The position numbers were made by a program, and so were the translations under genes. This document shows, piece by piece, positions 54,895 to 63,814 of a DNA stretch of 64,000 bases. Under the pieces are notes generated by a model, which did not search any database, had not been told where the DNA came from, and saw only the letters and a list, made by a program, of their open reading frames with translations. Each line of letters starts with the position of its first letter. The first letter of the stretch is position 1. Source of the stretch: Comamonas endophytica (lineage in GTDB: Bacteria; Pseudomonadota; Gammaproteobacteria; Burkholderiales; Burkholderiaceae_C); contig NZ_CP106881.1 of assembly GCF_023634805.2 (NCBI RefSeq), positions 992,001 through 1,056,000 on the forward strand, in the 5' to 3' direction.

Positions 54895-56898
54895 TCAGCG
54901 TGCCGGGCGTGCGGGACGCTTGCGTGCGTCGTGGGGCGTGAACGAAGGCTTGCCGCCTGCGCCGCCCGCGGGCTTGCCGGCGTAGGCCGGACGTGCGCCG
55001 TATTCACGCGGGGCACGGTCGCCGCCGCCGAAGCCGCCGCGTTCACCGCGGTTGTCGCCGCCGAAACCGCCACGCTCTGCGCGGTCGTTGCCGCCGAAAC
55101 CGCCACGGTCGTTGCCGCGGTTTTCGCCAAAGGCCGGACGGCGCGGCGCGAAGCCGTCGTCACGGCGGGGAGCGCCGCCGAAGCCACGGTCGTCACGGGG
55201 TGCAGCGCCGCGCGGAGCAAAGGACGGGCCACGGTCGTTGAAGCCGCCGCGATCACCGCCGCCGAAACCACCACGGTCGCCGCCGCCGAAGCCACGGTCA
55301 CCGCCGCCGAAGCCCATGCTGCGGCCGCGGTCGCGGTCGCCGCCGAAGCCACGGCCGCCGCCAAAGCCGCCACGGCCGCGCGAGGAGTAGTCACGGCCTT
55401 CGCCGCCACGGCCACGGCCGTCGGGACGGCCGCCCTGGGGAGCGCGCTGCGTGGGCTCGAGGCCCGGCACCACTTCCGCGCTGAACTGCTGGCGGGTGTA
55501 CGACTCGATGTCGAAGATGCGGCGACGGTCGCGCATCTCGGCAAAAGTGACGGCCAGGCCGGTGCGGCCCGCGCGGCCGGTACGGCCGATGCGGTGGGTG
55601 TAGTCTTCGGCCTTCATCGGCAGGCCGTAGTTGAACACGTGGGTGATGGTGGGCACGTCGATGCCGCGTGCCGCCACATCGGTGGCCACCAGGATCTGCA
55701 CTTGGCCGCCGCGCAGCGCCTGCAGGCGGCGGTTGCGCAGGCCCTGGCTCAGCGCGCCGTGCAGCGCCACGGCCGAGAAGCCTTCCTGCTGCAGGTCGGT
55801 GGCCAGGCCGTCGCATTCCACCTGCGTGGAGGCAAACACGATCGCCTGGTTGATCGTGGTGTCGCGCAGCCAGTGGTCCAGCAGCTTGCGCTTGTGCTGG
55901 GCGTTGTCGGCCCAGAACAGCACCTGCTTGATGCTGGCGTGCTTTTCCTGCGGCGAGTCGATGGTGATCTTCTTCACGCCGGCGCCGTTGTCGTGCATGA
56001 CGCGCATGGCCAGCTGCTGGATGCGCGGCGCGAAGGTGGCGCTGAACATCATGGTCTGCTGGCGCTGCGAGGTCATCTGGTTGACTTCGGCGAGGTCGTC
56101 CGAGAAGCCCAGGTCGAGCATGCGGTCGGCTTCGTCCACCACCAGGAACTGCACCTTGTCGAGCTTGATCTGCATCGAGCGCTGCAGGTCCAGCAGGCGG
56201 CCGGGCGTGGCCACCACCAGGTTGGCGTTCTGCAGCTTGGCGATCTGCAGCTGGTAGGGAATGCCGCCGACCACGTTGGCGACGCGCAGGCCGCGGCAGT
56301 GCTTGACCAGCTCGATGGCGTCTTGCGCCACCTGCTGCGCCAGCTCGCGGGTCGGGCACAGGATCAGGGCGCCGGGCGTGGCGGCCTTGAAGTTGCGCGG
56401 GTTTGTGGGGTCCTTGCGCTTGTTGCGCTTGGGCGCGGGCTCGCCCTTGGCAGCGGCTTCGGCCACGGCACGCTCGAATTCGGCGCGCGCCTCGGCTTCG
56501 GCTTCGGCTTGCTGCTCCAGCAGCGTGTGCAGCACGGGCAGCAGGAAGGCAGCGGTCTTGCCCGAGCCGGTCTGGCTCGACACCATCAGGTCGACGAAGG
56601 GCGTCGCGTGCGTGCCCTTGTTCATGGCCAGCGGGATGGCCTTGGCCTGCACGGCGGTGGGCTGGGTGTAGCCCAGGTCGGCAACGGCCTGGATCAGCTC
56701 GGGCGCCAGGCCCAGCTGCACGAAGCCGTTGGGCGTTTGTTCGGGCGCTGCGTCCAGGGAATCGGTTTCGGCAATGACGGAGGCGGCGTCTGCAACGATG
56801 GCAGCGTCGTCGGCAGCATGGGCTGCATTCAGGATGGAATGGTCCAAAGAGGATTCTGCAGCGGCGGTGGCGCCCTGCTCAATGATGTTGTCGTTCAT
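54895..56898 (-). CDS. DEAD-box RNA helicase with RGG-type tail
   Basis: An ATP-dependent RNA helicase, 667 residues, of the RhlE/DeaD group that unwinds RNA in ribosome assembly and decay. Motif Q is near GYTQPTAVQAKAIP, motif I SSQTGSGKT, Ia PTRELAQQ, II VDEADRM, III SAT, and VI HRIGRTGRAGR. About 40 residues rich in Ala, Glu and Lys (EAEAEARAEFE...KRNKRKDP) are inserted between motifs I and Ia. The last ~170 residues are repeats of GFGGGDRGG/RGGFGG type that bind RNA. The ATG at 56898 is preferred; another eight codons upstream is possible. A promoter about 200 bases upstream gives a long leader, as in cold-induced helicases. Confidence 0.93.
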   Translation of the reverse strand: MNDNIIEQGATAAAESSLDHSILNAAHAADDAAIVADAASVIAETDSLDAAPEQTPNGFVQLGLAPELIQAVADLGYTQPTAVQAKAIPLAMNKGTHATPFVDLMVSSQTGSGKTAAFLLPVLHTLLEQQAEAEAEARAEFERAVAEAAAKGEPAPKRNKRKDPTNPRNFKAATPGALILCPTRELAQQVAQDAIELVKHCRGLRVANVVGGIPYQLQIAKLQNANLVVATPGRLLDLQRSMQIKLDKVQFLVVDEADRMLDLGFSDDLAEVNQMTSQRQQTMMFSATFAPRIQQLAMRVMHDNGAGVKKITIDSPQEKHASIKQVLFWADNAQHKRKLLDHWLRDTTINQAIVFASTQVECDGLATDLQQEGFSAVALHGALSQGLRNRRLQALRGGQVQILVATDVAARGIDVPTITHVFNYGLPMKAEDYTHRIGRTGRAGRTGLAVTFAEMRDRRRIFDIESYTRQQFSAEVVPGLEPTQRAPQGGRPDGRGRGGEGRDYSSRGRGGFGGGRGFGGDRDRGRSMGFGGGDRGFGGGDRGGFGGGDRGGFNDRGPSFAPRGAAPRDDRGFGGAPRRDDGFAPRRPAFGENRGNDRGGFGGNDRAERGGFGGDNRGERGGFGGGDRAPREYGARPAYAGKPAGGAGGKPSFTPHDARKRPARPAR

Positions 56899-56946
56899 TT
56901 GTTTCTCACGGGGAAGCGCCACCGGACAGCTGTCTGCGGTGCTTCG

Positions 56947-56972
56947 TGACGGTTAAAAAACATCAACCGTCA
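56947..56972 (-). promoter_or_regulatory. 8-bp inverted repeat in the helicase leader
   Basis: TGACGGTT and AACCGTCA are perfect reverse complements 10 bases apart, within the transcribed leader of the helicase gene and about 50 bases from its ATG. In RNA it is a hairpin with a U-rich loop. Confidence 0.5.
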
Positions 56973-57103
56973 AACGTGGCCGGCTCGGGAGCGAGGCGGC
57001 TGGGCATAAATTGCTTGTGCCGTGCGAGGAAGCACGGATCAAAAAGCGGGGCCCGGTGAGTGATGGGAGATGCGCAAATTACCCCGGTCGGGGCAAGAGC
57101 GCA

Positions 57104-57132
57104 ATTATCACATGCATCCACCGATGCTGCAA
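57104..57132 (-). promoter_or_regulatory. sigma-70 type promoter of the DEAD-box helicase gene
   Basis: On the minus strand TTGCAG (57132-57127), a 17-base spacer and GATAAT (57109-57104) with an extended TG one base before. The predicted start near 57097 gives a leader of about 200 bases. The 307-base gap 56899-57205 holds this promoter, the leader and the orn 3' hairpin, and no gene. Confidence 0.65.
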
Positions 57133-57159
57133 GTTCGATAGCGCAATTGCCCTGAGAAT

Positions 57160-57187
57160 GCAAAGGCCAAGCCTGCCGGGGGCAGGC
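57160..57187 (-). terminator. hairpin after orn
   Basis: GCCTGCC and GGCAGGC pair perfectly around three bases, 18 bases after the orn stop on the minus strand, followed by TTGGCCTTT. The weak U-tract makes terminator function uncertain. Confidence 0.45.
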
Positions 57188-57205
57188 CCGCTCCGCCGTC
57201 CGCCA

Positions 57206-57799
57206 TCAGGCCGGCAGGGCTTCCACCGCCAGGAAGTGTGTGCGGTAGTGCATCAGCTCGTCGATGGACTCATGCACGTCGGCCAGCGCCGTGTGGCGCT
57301 GCGCCTTCTTGAACGAGGCGCAGACCGCAGGTTTCCAGCGGCGCGCCAGCTCCTTGAGGGTGCTGACATCGATATTGCGGTAGTGGAAGAAAGCCTCCAG
57401 CTTGGGCATGTAGTTGACCAGGAAGCGCCGGTCCTGCCCTATGCTGTTGCCGCACAGCGGCACCTTGCCCTTGGGCACGTACTGCGACAGGAAGGCGATC
57501 AGCGCCTGCTCGGCCTGCGCCTCGCTCACTTCGGATGCCTTGACGCGCTCGATCAGGCCGCTGCGGCCATGGGTGCCCTTGTTCCAGGCATCCATGCCAC
57601 CCAGCAGCGCGTCGCTCTGGTGGATGGCGAAGACCGGGCCTTCGACGCGGATAGACAGGTCGGCATTGGTCACGACCACGGCGATCTCGAGCACGCGGTC
57701 GGTTTCGGGCTGCAGCCCGGTCATTTCACAGTCGAGCCAGACGAGATTCAGATCGGATTTCGCAAGCACGGGAGGGTTGGAGGATGGGGCATCGGACAT
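57206..57799 (-). CDS. orn: oligoribonuclease
   Basis: Orn degrades short RNAs of two to five nucleotides, including pGpG from cyclic-di-GMP breakdown, so it finishes RNA decay begun by RNase E. The 197-residue DEDD exonuclease has [11 protein letters not shown] (Asp-Glu), a second Asp in [13 protein letters not shown], and the C-terminal [16 protein letters not shown] [14 protein letters not shown] with His and Asp. About 14 extra N-terminal residues precede the conserved core. It is divergent from the M48 peptidase gene with 30 bases between the starts. Confidence 0.96.
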   Translation of the reverse strand: MSDAPSSNPPVLAKSDLNLVWLDCEMTGLQPETDRVLEIAVVVTNADLSIRVEGPVFAIHQSDALLGGMDAWNKGTHGRSGLIERVKASEVSEAQAEQALIAFLSQYVPKGKVPLCGNSIGQDRRFLVNYMPKLEAFFHYRNIDVSTLKELARRWKPAVCASFKKAQRHTALADVHESIDELMHYRTHFLAVEALPA

Positions 57800-57829
57800 G
57801 GCGCAAATTGTCGCCTACACTGCCCTCAC

Positions 57830-59155
57830 ATGCATCCCTCCGCCCCCTTTTCACCCTCGCTGCTGCTGACTCTGGGCTTTGCCGCGCTGCTGGCTTTGCA
57901 GCTGCTCGTGCGCCTGTGGCTCAACGCCCGCCAGGTGCGCCATGTCGCGCGCCACCGGGCCGCGGTGCCGGCGCCCTTCGCGCAGCGCATCACGCTGGCC
58001 GCGCACCAGAAAGCGGCCGACTACACCCTGGCCAAGGCGCGCACCGGGCTGCTGGACATGGCCGTCTCCACCGCGCTGCTGCTGGGCTGGACGCTGCTGG
58101 GCGGGCTGGACGCGCTGCACCAGGGGCTGCTGTCCTGGCTGGGCGCGGGCCTGCACCAGCAGCTGGCCCTGCTGGCCGGCTTTGCGCTGGTCTCCGGCCT
58201 GGCTGGCCTGCCGCTGTCGGTCTATCAGACCTTTGTCGTCGAGCAGCGCTTTGGCTTCAACAAGCTCACGCCCGGGCTGTGGCTGGCCGACCTGCTCAAG
58301 TCGACGCTGGTCGCGGCCGCCATCGGCCTGCCGCTGGCGGCACTGGTGCTGTGGCTGATGGCCTCGGCCGGCAGCCTGTGGTGGCTCTGGGCGTGGGCCG
58401 TGTGGGCCGGCTTCAACCTGCTGCTGATGTGGCTCTATCCCACGCTGATCGCGCCGCTGTTCAACCGCTTCGAGCCGCTGCGGGACGAAGGCCTGGGCGC
58501 GCGCGTGAGCGCCCTGATGCAGCGCTGCGGCTTTGCCGCCAAGGGCCTGTTCGTCATGGACGGCAGCCGCCGCTCGGCGCACGCCAACGCCTATTTCACG
58601 GGCTTCGGCTCGGCCAAGCGCGTGGTGTTCTACGACACCCTGCTCACGCAACTGTCGCCGGCCGAGGTCGAGGCCGTGCTGGCCCACGAGCTGGGCCACT
58701 TCAAGCACCGCCACATCGCCAAGCGGCTGGCCGGCCTGTTCGCGCTGAGCCTGGCGGCGCTGGCCTTGCTCGGCTGGCTGTCGCAGCAGCCCTGGTTCTA
58801 TACCGGCCTGGGCGTGCTGCCGAGCTTGGAGCTGCTGCTGCCCGGCGCCCGCGGCCTGGCCGGCAACGAGGCGCTGGCACTGCTGCTGTTCATGCTGGCC
58901 GCGCCGGTGTTCGGCTTCTTCCTCGCGCCTTTGATGTCGCATTTCTCGCGCCGCGACGAATTCGAGGCCGACGCCTATGCCGCGGCGCAGGCGGACGGCG
59001 GCGCGCTGGCCTCGGCGCTGCTGACGCTCTACGAAGACAACGCCTCGACGCTCACGCCCGATCCGGCCTACGTCGCCTTTCATTATTCGCACCCACCGGC
59101 CATCGAACGCCTGGCGCGCCTGCCCGCGCCGGCGCCGGCCCCCAACGCACCATGA
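57830..59155 (+). CDS. M48-family (Ste24-like) membrane metallopeptidase
   Basis: A 441-residue inner-membrane zinc peptidase. The M48 N-terminal region has about five membrane segments and the Ste24-type YQTFVVEQRFGFNKLTP. The zinc site is HELGH (His286, Glu287, His290) with Glu377 in EFEAD, and HSHPPAIERL-like YSHPPAIERL closes the fold. Yeast Ste24 trims CAAX proteins; bacterial homologues are thought to do membrane protein quality control. The ATG at 57830 matches the family; longer in-frame starts lie in orn. It overlaps the next gene by four bases. Confidence 0.92.
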   Translation: MHPSAPFSPSLLLTLGFAALLALQLLVRLWLNARQVRHVARHRAAVPAPFAQRITLAAHQKAADYTLAKARTGLLDMAVSTALLLGWTLLGGLDALHQGLLSWLGAGLHQQLALLAGFALVSGLAGLPLSVYQTFVVEQRFGFNKLTPGLWLADLLKSTLVAAAIGLPLAALVLWLMASAGSLWWLWAWAVWAGFNLLLMWLYPTLIAPLFNRFEPLRDEGLGARVSALMQRCGFAAKGLFVMDGSRRSAHANAYFTGFGSAKRVVFYDTLLTQLSPAEVEAVLAHELGHFKHRHIAKRLAGLFALSLAALALLGWLSQQPWFYTGLGVLPSLELLLPGARGLAGNEALALLLFMLAAPVFGFFLAPLMSHFSRRDEFEADAYAAAQADGGALASALLTLYEDNASTLTPDPAYVAFHYSHPPAIERLARLPAPAPAPNAP

Positions 59156-59490
59156 CTTCCAAACCACTCAAGCAACAGGACTGGTCCGCACAGCCGCGCC
59201 GCGCGCTGACGGCCACGCAACTGGTCTCGCAGCTGGCCCAGGCCGAAGGCTGGCAGCTGCACGGCGACGGCCCCCACGTGGCCATCGAGAAGACCTTCTC
59301 CTTCGTGAACTATTACGAGACCATGGCCTTCGTCAACGCGGTGGCGCTGATCGCCCACCAGCAGGACCACCATCCGGAACTGCTGGTGCAGTACAACCGC
59401 TGCAGCGTGCGCCTGAACACCCATGACGTGGGCGGCGTCTCGGCCACGGACTTCGACTGCGCGCGCCGCATCGACGCCTTGCTCGCATGA
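59152..59490 (+). CDS. 4a-hydroxytetrahydrobiopterin dehydratase (PCD/PhhB-like)
   Basis: A 112-residue pterin-4a-carbinolamine dehydratase, which regenerates the pterin cofactor of aromatic amino acid hydroxylases. KTFSFVNYYETMAFVN, the catalytic QQDHHPEL (His-His) and LNTHDVGGVSATD match the family. No phenylalanine hydroxylase is in the window, so the role may be molybdopterin- or folate-related as suggested for other orphans. The start ATG lies in the M48 stop and its stop overlaps rsgA (ATGA at each end), so the three genes form a coupled unit. Confidence 0.93.
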   Translation: MTSKPLKQQDWSAQPRRALTATQLVSQLAQAEGWQLHGDGPHVAIEKTFSFVNYYETMAFVNAVALIAHQQDHHPELLVQYNRCSVRLNTHDVGGVSATDFDCARRIDALLA

Positions 59491-60443
59491 CCATGGACAG
59501 CTCCCGCCCCGAAGGCCTGGTCGTGGCCAGCCATGGCCGGCATTGCGTGGTCGAGTCGCCCGACGGCGCGCGCCGCATCTGCCACCCGCGCGGCAAGAAA
59601 AGCCAGGCGGTGGTCGGCGACCACGTGCGCTGGATCATGCCGGCCGCCGGCCAGGGCGACGAAGGCACGATCGAGAAGGTGCTGCCGCGGCGCAACCTGT
59701 TCTACCGCCAGGACGAGATCCGCACCAAGTCCTTTGCCGCCAACATCGACCAGGTGCTGATCCTGATCGCCGCCGACCCGGTGTTCTCCGAAAGCCAGCT
59801 GGCGCGCGCATTGATCGCCGCCGAGGCCGCGCAGATCACGCCGCTGATCGCGCTGAACAAGAGCGATCTGGTCGAGCCCTTCGCGCGCGCCTGGGAGCGG
59901 CTGCTGCCCTACCGCCACATGCGCCACGGCAACGAGAAGCCGCACTACGGCGTGCTGCCGCTGTCGCTGACCGAATCCAGCGAAACCGACCGCGCCGCGC
60001 TGCTGCAGCACCTGCAGGGCAAGGCCACGCTGGTGCTCGGGCCCTCGGGCTCGGGCAAGAGCACGCTGATCAACCTGCTGGTGCCGGGCGCGCGCGCACA
60101 GACCGGCGAGATCTCCCAGGCGCTGAACTCCGGCAAGCACACGACGACCAGCACCACCTGGTACTGGGTCGACGAGGAGCGCCAGACCGCGCTGCTCGAT
60201 TCGCCGGGCTTCCAGGAATTCGGCCTGCACCATATCGGCCCGATGGACCTCGCGCGCTGCATGCCCGACATCGGCGCGCGCGCCGCCGACTGCAGGTTCT
60301 ACAACTGCACCCACCTGCACGAACCCGGCTGCGCCGTGATGGCCGAGGTCGATGCCGAGGACAGCACGCACCGCATCAGCGCCAACCGCTACCGGATCTA
60401 CCAGGACCTGTTCGAGGAACTGAGCGCCGAACGCCGCTACTGA
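59487..60443 (+). CDS. rsgA: ribosome small-subunit GTPase RsgA
   Basis: RsgA is a late 30S assembly factor that proofreads the decoding site. The 318-residue protein has an OB domain (about 8-70) and a circularly permuted GTPase with G4 (LNKSDL) before G1 (GPSGSGKS), then G3 (DSPGFQEFG). The C-terminal zinc region has CRFYNCTHLHEPGC. It is third in the M48-PCD-rsgA unit, linked by four-base overlaps. It converges with the type I secretion operon after 18 bases. Orn next door means two RNA-metabolism genes flank the peptidase. Confidence 0.96.
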   Translation: MTMDSSRPEGLVVASHGRHCVVESPDGARRICHPRGKKSQAVVGDHVRWIMPAAGQGDEGTIEKVLPRRNLFYRQDEIRTKSFAANIDQVLILIAADPVFSESQLARALIAAEAAQITPLIALNKSDLVEPFARAWERLLPYRHMRHGNEKPHYGVLPLSLTESSETDRAALLQHLQGKATLVLGPSGSGKSTLINLLVPGARAQTGEISQALNSGKHTTTSTTWYWVDEERQTALLDSPGFQEFGLHHIGPMDLARCMPDIGARAADCRFYNCTHLHEPGCAVMAEVDAEDSTHRISANRYRIYQDLFEELSAERRY

Positions 60444-60461
60444 ATCCCGCGCAAGCCCGCA

Positions 60462-61625
60462 TCAGCGCTCGCGCAGGGCTTCGGCGGCGCGGTTCAGCGG
60501 CTTGACCAGATACTCCCACACGGTGCGGCTGCCGGTGCGTATCTCGGCGGTCGCGACCATGCCCGGCAGGATCGGATGGCGCTTGCCGTCCCGGGTCTCC
60601 AGGTGCGCGTGCCGCGTCAGCACGTCCACCCGGTAGTAGTAGATGCGCCGGTCGACCTGGTCCTCCATGGTGTCGGGCGAGATCTGCTCGACCCTGGCGG
60701 GCAGCGAGCCATACACCGAGGAGTCGAAGGCGCTGATCTTCACCGTCGCTGCCTGGCCGGGATGGATGAAGGCGATGTCGCGCGGGCTGATGCGTGCCTC
60801 GATCAGCAATTGATCGTCGAGCGGCACGATCTCCATCAGCACCCCGCCCGGCGCCACCACGCCGCCAATGGTCGAGACGCGCACGTCCTTGACGATGCCG
60901 CGCGCCGGCGCGTGCAGCACCGTGCGGCGCAGCTGGTCGGCGCGGCCTTCGCGCACCTTCAGCAGTGGATCGAGATCGGCCATGGTCTTGGCGTAATCGG
61001 CCTTGAGCGCGACGTAGTACTCGCTTTGCGTCGCCGCCAGCTTGGTCGAGAATTCCGCGACCCGCTGCCGCAGGCGCAAGATCTCCACCTCGTTGGTCGC
61101 GCCGCTCTTGAGCAGTGGCAGCGCAAGCTGCAGCTCGTCCTCGGCCAGCCGCAGCTGCACGCGCAGGTTCGCCAGATTCTCGCGGAACGCGCGCTGGTTC
61201 GCCACGAACAGCTGGCGCTCGCGCCCGGTGATGTCCTGGTTGCCGGCAAGCTCCGCGGGAAAGGCGACCCGGGCCTGGTCGTCGATCTGTGCCCGCAGCC
61301 GCGCGGCCCGTCCCTGCAGCGACGCGATGCGCTCGAGCGTCTCCTCCATCGACGAGCGCGCCTGCACTGGATCCAGCGTGGCGAGCTTCTGCCCGGCCTC
61401 GACCACGGTGCCGGCGCGCACGTCGAGCTCGGCCAGGATTCCGCCCTCGAGGCTCTGCACGATCTGCGCGCGCGAGGCCGGCGTGACCCGGCCCTCGCCC
61501 ACGGCGACCTCGTCCAGCGGGGCAAGGTAGGCCCAGATGGCGCATGCCGCGATGGACGCCACGATCAGCCACAGCATCGCCCGCTCTCCCAGGCCCGCGC
61601 GCGCCGGTACATGGATTGCGCTCAT
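60462..61625 (-). CDS. type I secretion membrane fusion protein (LapC-like, HlyD family)
   Basis: The periplasmic adaptor of a type I secretion system, joining the inner-membrane ABC protein to the outer-membrane TolC-like channel. The 387-residue protein has one N-terminal membrane segment (about 17-35). A lipoyl half-motif (VTPASRAQIVQSLEGGILAE...GQKLATLDP), a long coiled-coil helical hairpin (about 100-225), and the returning barrel with TVLHAPARGIVKDV and PGMVATAEI follow. The ATG at 61625 overlaps the ABC gene's stop (ATGA). Upstream in-frame codons belong to that gene and are rejected. Confidence 0.9.
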   Translation of the reverse strand: MSAIHVPARAGLGERAMLWLIVASIAACAIWAYLAPLDEVAVGEGRVTPASRAQIVQSLEGGILAELDVRAGTVVEAGQKLATLDPVQARSSMEETLERIASLQGRAARLRAQIDDQARVAFPAELAGNQDITGRERQLFVANQRAFRENLANLRVQLRLAEDELQLALPLLKSGATNEVEILRLRQRVAEFSTKLAATQSEYYVALKADYAKTMADLDPLLKVREGRADQLRRTVLHAPARGIVKDVRVSTIGGVVAPGGVLMEIVPLDDQLLIEARISPRDIAFIHPGQAATVKISAFDSSVYGSLPARVEQISPDTMEDQVDRRIYYYRVDVLTRHAHLETRDGKRHPILPGMVATAEIRTGSRTVWEYLVKPLNRAAEALRER

Positions 61626-63814
61626 GGCTGAACCTCCTCGGTGGCGGGCGCCCTGGCTTTGGCATTCGGCGGCTTGCCGCGCAGCGCCTGCAGCACCTGC
61701 TCGCGCGGCCCGTCGCGCACGATGCGGCCGTTGTCCAGCACGATGATGCGGTCGACCAGCGACAGCAGCGGATAACGGTGCGTGGCAAGCACCAGCGTGC
61801 GGCGGCCCAGCCATTGCCGCAGGTGCCCGATGATGGCCAGTTCGGTGCCTTCGTCGAGCGACGCGGTGGCCTCGTCCAGCAGCAGCACCTGCGGCGCGCG
61901 CAGGAAGATGCGCGCCAGCATCAGCACCTGTTTCTGCCCGCCCGACAGGCCGATGCCGCCCTCGCGCAGCTTCAGGTCGAGGCCATGCGGCTGCTTCAGC
62001 AGCAGTTGGTCCGCGCAGGCCAGGCGCATGGCCGCCAGGATGGCTTCGTCGCTGGCCAGCGGATCGGCGATCAGCAGGTTCTCGCGCAGCGTGCCGTAGA
62101 ACAGCCCCGATTCCTGCAGCAGCAGGCCGACGTCGCGCCGCACATCCGCCACGTCGATCAGCGGCATCGGCGTGTCGTCCAGGATGATGCGCCCCTGCGA
62201 CGGCGTCGCCAGGCCCCCGAGAAGCCGCAGCAGCGTCGACTTGCCCGCGCCGACGGCCCCCAGGACAGCAACCCGCTCGCCCGGCTGGATGGACAGCTGC
62301 GGCAGCTGCAGCACGACGCGGTCCTGCGGATCGAAGCGGTAGGCGACGTTCTCGAAGCGGTACTGGCCCCTGAGCGCCGGCTTGTGGTACGCCTCCTTGG
62401 CGGGATCATGGTCGACGGGCAGCGCCAACAGCCCATCGAGCCCCTTCTTGCCCACCCTCGCGCTCTGGATGCGCGACAGCAGCGCCGGGATCTGGCCTAG
62501 CGGCGCGATCGTGCGGCTGGTCAGGATCGAGCAGGCCAGCACCGCGCCGAACGACAGGCTCGCATCGAGAATGCCGTAGACCCCGGCCACCAGCACGCCC
62601 ACATAGGCCAGCTGCTGCACCGTCTGCGCGCCATGCACCAGCAGGCCGGCAATGTGGCGCTGCTGCAGGCCGATCTCGGCGTTCACCCGGTTGGTGCGCT
62701 CCCAAAGGCGGCGAAAGCGCGGCTCGGCCTGCAGCGCCTTGATGTCCTCGGCGCGGTAGATCGACTCCATCAGCACCGCATTGCGCAGCGCCGACTCCGC
62801 CTGCCCCTGGCGCGACAGCCGCGCCAGGGGCCACTGCGCCAGCAGGCCGGGCAACAGCAGCAGCGGAATCGCCGCCAGCGGCACCAGCACCAGCGGCCCG
62901 CCCAGCAGCCAGATGATGAACAGGAAGGCCCCGACAAACGGCATGTCGAGCAGCACGCCCAGGCTGGTCGACGTCAGCACTTCGCGCAGCTGTTCGAGGT
63001 CGCGCAGCTGCGCCACCAGCGTGCCCGGCGAACGCGGGCGCGCATCGTTGCGGATGTCGAGCGCGCGCGCGAAGAACATCGCGGAGAGCTGCTGGTCGGC
63101 GCGCTTGCCGAAGCGGTCGGCCAGCGAGGCGCGCAGCGTGCGCAGCATCAGCTCCAGGCACAGCGCCAGCGCCACGCCCGCGGCCAGCACCCACAGCGTG
63201 TGCGTCGAGCGCGCGGGCACGACCCGGTCCCAGACCTGCATGGCGAACAGCGAGGTGCCGATGGCCAGCAGATTGCCGAACAGCGAACCCGCGCCCAGAT
63301 CGAACAGCAGCCGGCGCTGGCCCTTGAGCAGCCCGTACAGCCAGGAGTCGGCCGGGGCGGCCAGATAGGCATCGACGCGGTCGTCGCGCCGCGCGGCCCG
63401 CTCCTGCACGAGCAGCACGCGCGCCGCGCCGGCCAGCCCGGGGCCGTCGAGCGGCAGCACGCGCTCCACCGCCTTGCCGCCGGGAAAAAGCTGCACGCTG
63501 GCCTGCCCGGCCGAAACCGCGGTGACCACGCCGACCTGCGTGCCGTCGCACACCACCAGCGCGGGCAGCATCGACGGCGACAGCCGCGCCACCGGCATGT
63601 CGACGAACTGCGCTCCCAGGCCCGCGGCCGAGGCCATCTCGACGATGGCCGCGTCCAGGTCCTGCGGGGAGGCCCACGCCGCCACGCTGCCCAGTTGCTC
63701 CGGCGACACATCCAGCCCGAGCGCGCGCGCCGCGCACAGCAGCGGATCGACCCAGCGCATCAGCTCCTCGCGGCGGCCGCCCTGCGCCGGTGCGATGCGG
63801 ATCTCGTCTTTCAT
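61622..63814 (-). CDS. type I secretion ABC transporter (LapB-like)
   Basis: A 730-residue ABC exporter: N-terminal C39-like domain (about 1-140), six-segment membrane domain, then the ATPase with Walker A GAVGAGKS, signature LSGGQKQ and Walker B LLLDEATASLD. In the C39 region the place expected for the catalytic Cys is not occupied by a clear Q-x-C-G motif, so this is the proteolytically inactive C39-like type that docks RTX adhesins without cutting them (as LapB, HlyB). It overlaps lapC- and lapE-like genes by four bases each. The giant adhesin substrate gene is not in the window. Confidence 0.9.
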   Translation of the reverse strand: MKDEIRIAPAQGGRREELMRWVDPLLCAARALGLDVSPEQLGSVAAWASPQDLDAAIVEMASAAGLGAQFVDMPVARLSPSMLPALVVCDGTQVGVVTAVSAGQASVQLFPGGKAVERVLPLDGPGLAGAARVLLVQERAARRDDRVDAYLAAPADSWLYGLLKGQRRLLFDLGAGSLFGNLLAIGTSLFAMQVWDRVVPARSTHTLWVLAAGVALALCLELMLRTLRASLADRFGKRADQQLSAMFFARALDIRNDARPRSPGTLVAQLRDLEQLREVLTSTSLGVLLDMPFVGAFLFIIWLLGGPLVLVPLAAIPLLLLPGLLAQWPLARLSRQGQAESALRNAVLMESIYRAEDIKALQAEPRFRRLWERTNRVNAEIGLQQRHIAGLLVHGAQTVQQLAYVGVLVAGVYGILDASLSFGAVLACSILTSRTIAPLGQIPALLSRIQSARVGKKGLDGLLALPVDHDPAKEAYHKPALRGQYRFENVAYRFDPQDRVVLQLPQLSIQPGERVAVLGAVGAGKSTLLRLLGGLATPSQGRIILDDTPMPLIDVADVRRDVGLLLQESGLFYGTLRENLLIADPLASDEAILAAMRLACADQLLLKQPHGLDLKLREGGIGLSGGQKQVLMLARIFLRAPQVLLLDEATASLDEGTELAIIGHLRQWLGRRTLVLATHRYPLLSLVDRIIVLDNGRIVRDGPREQVLQALRGKPPNAKARAPATEEVQP

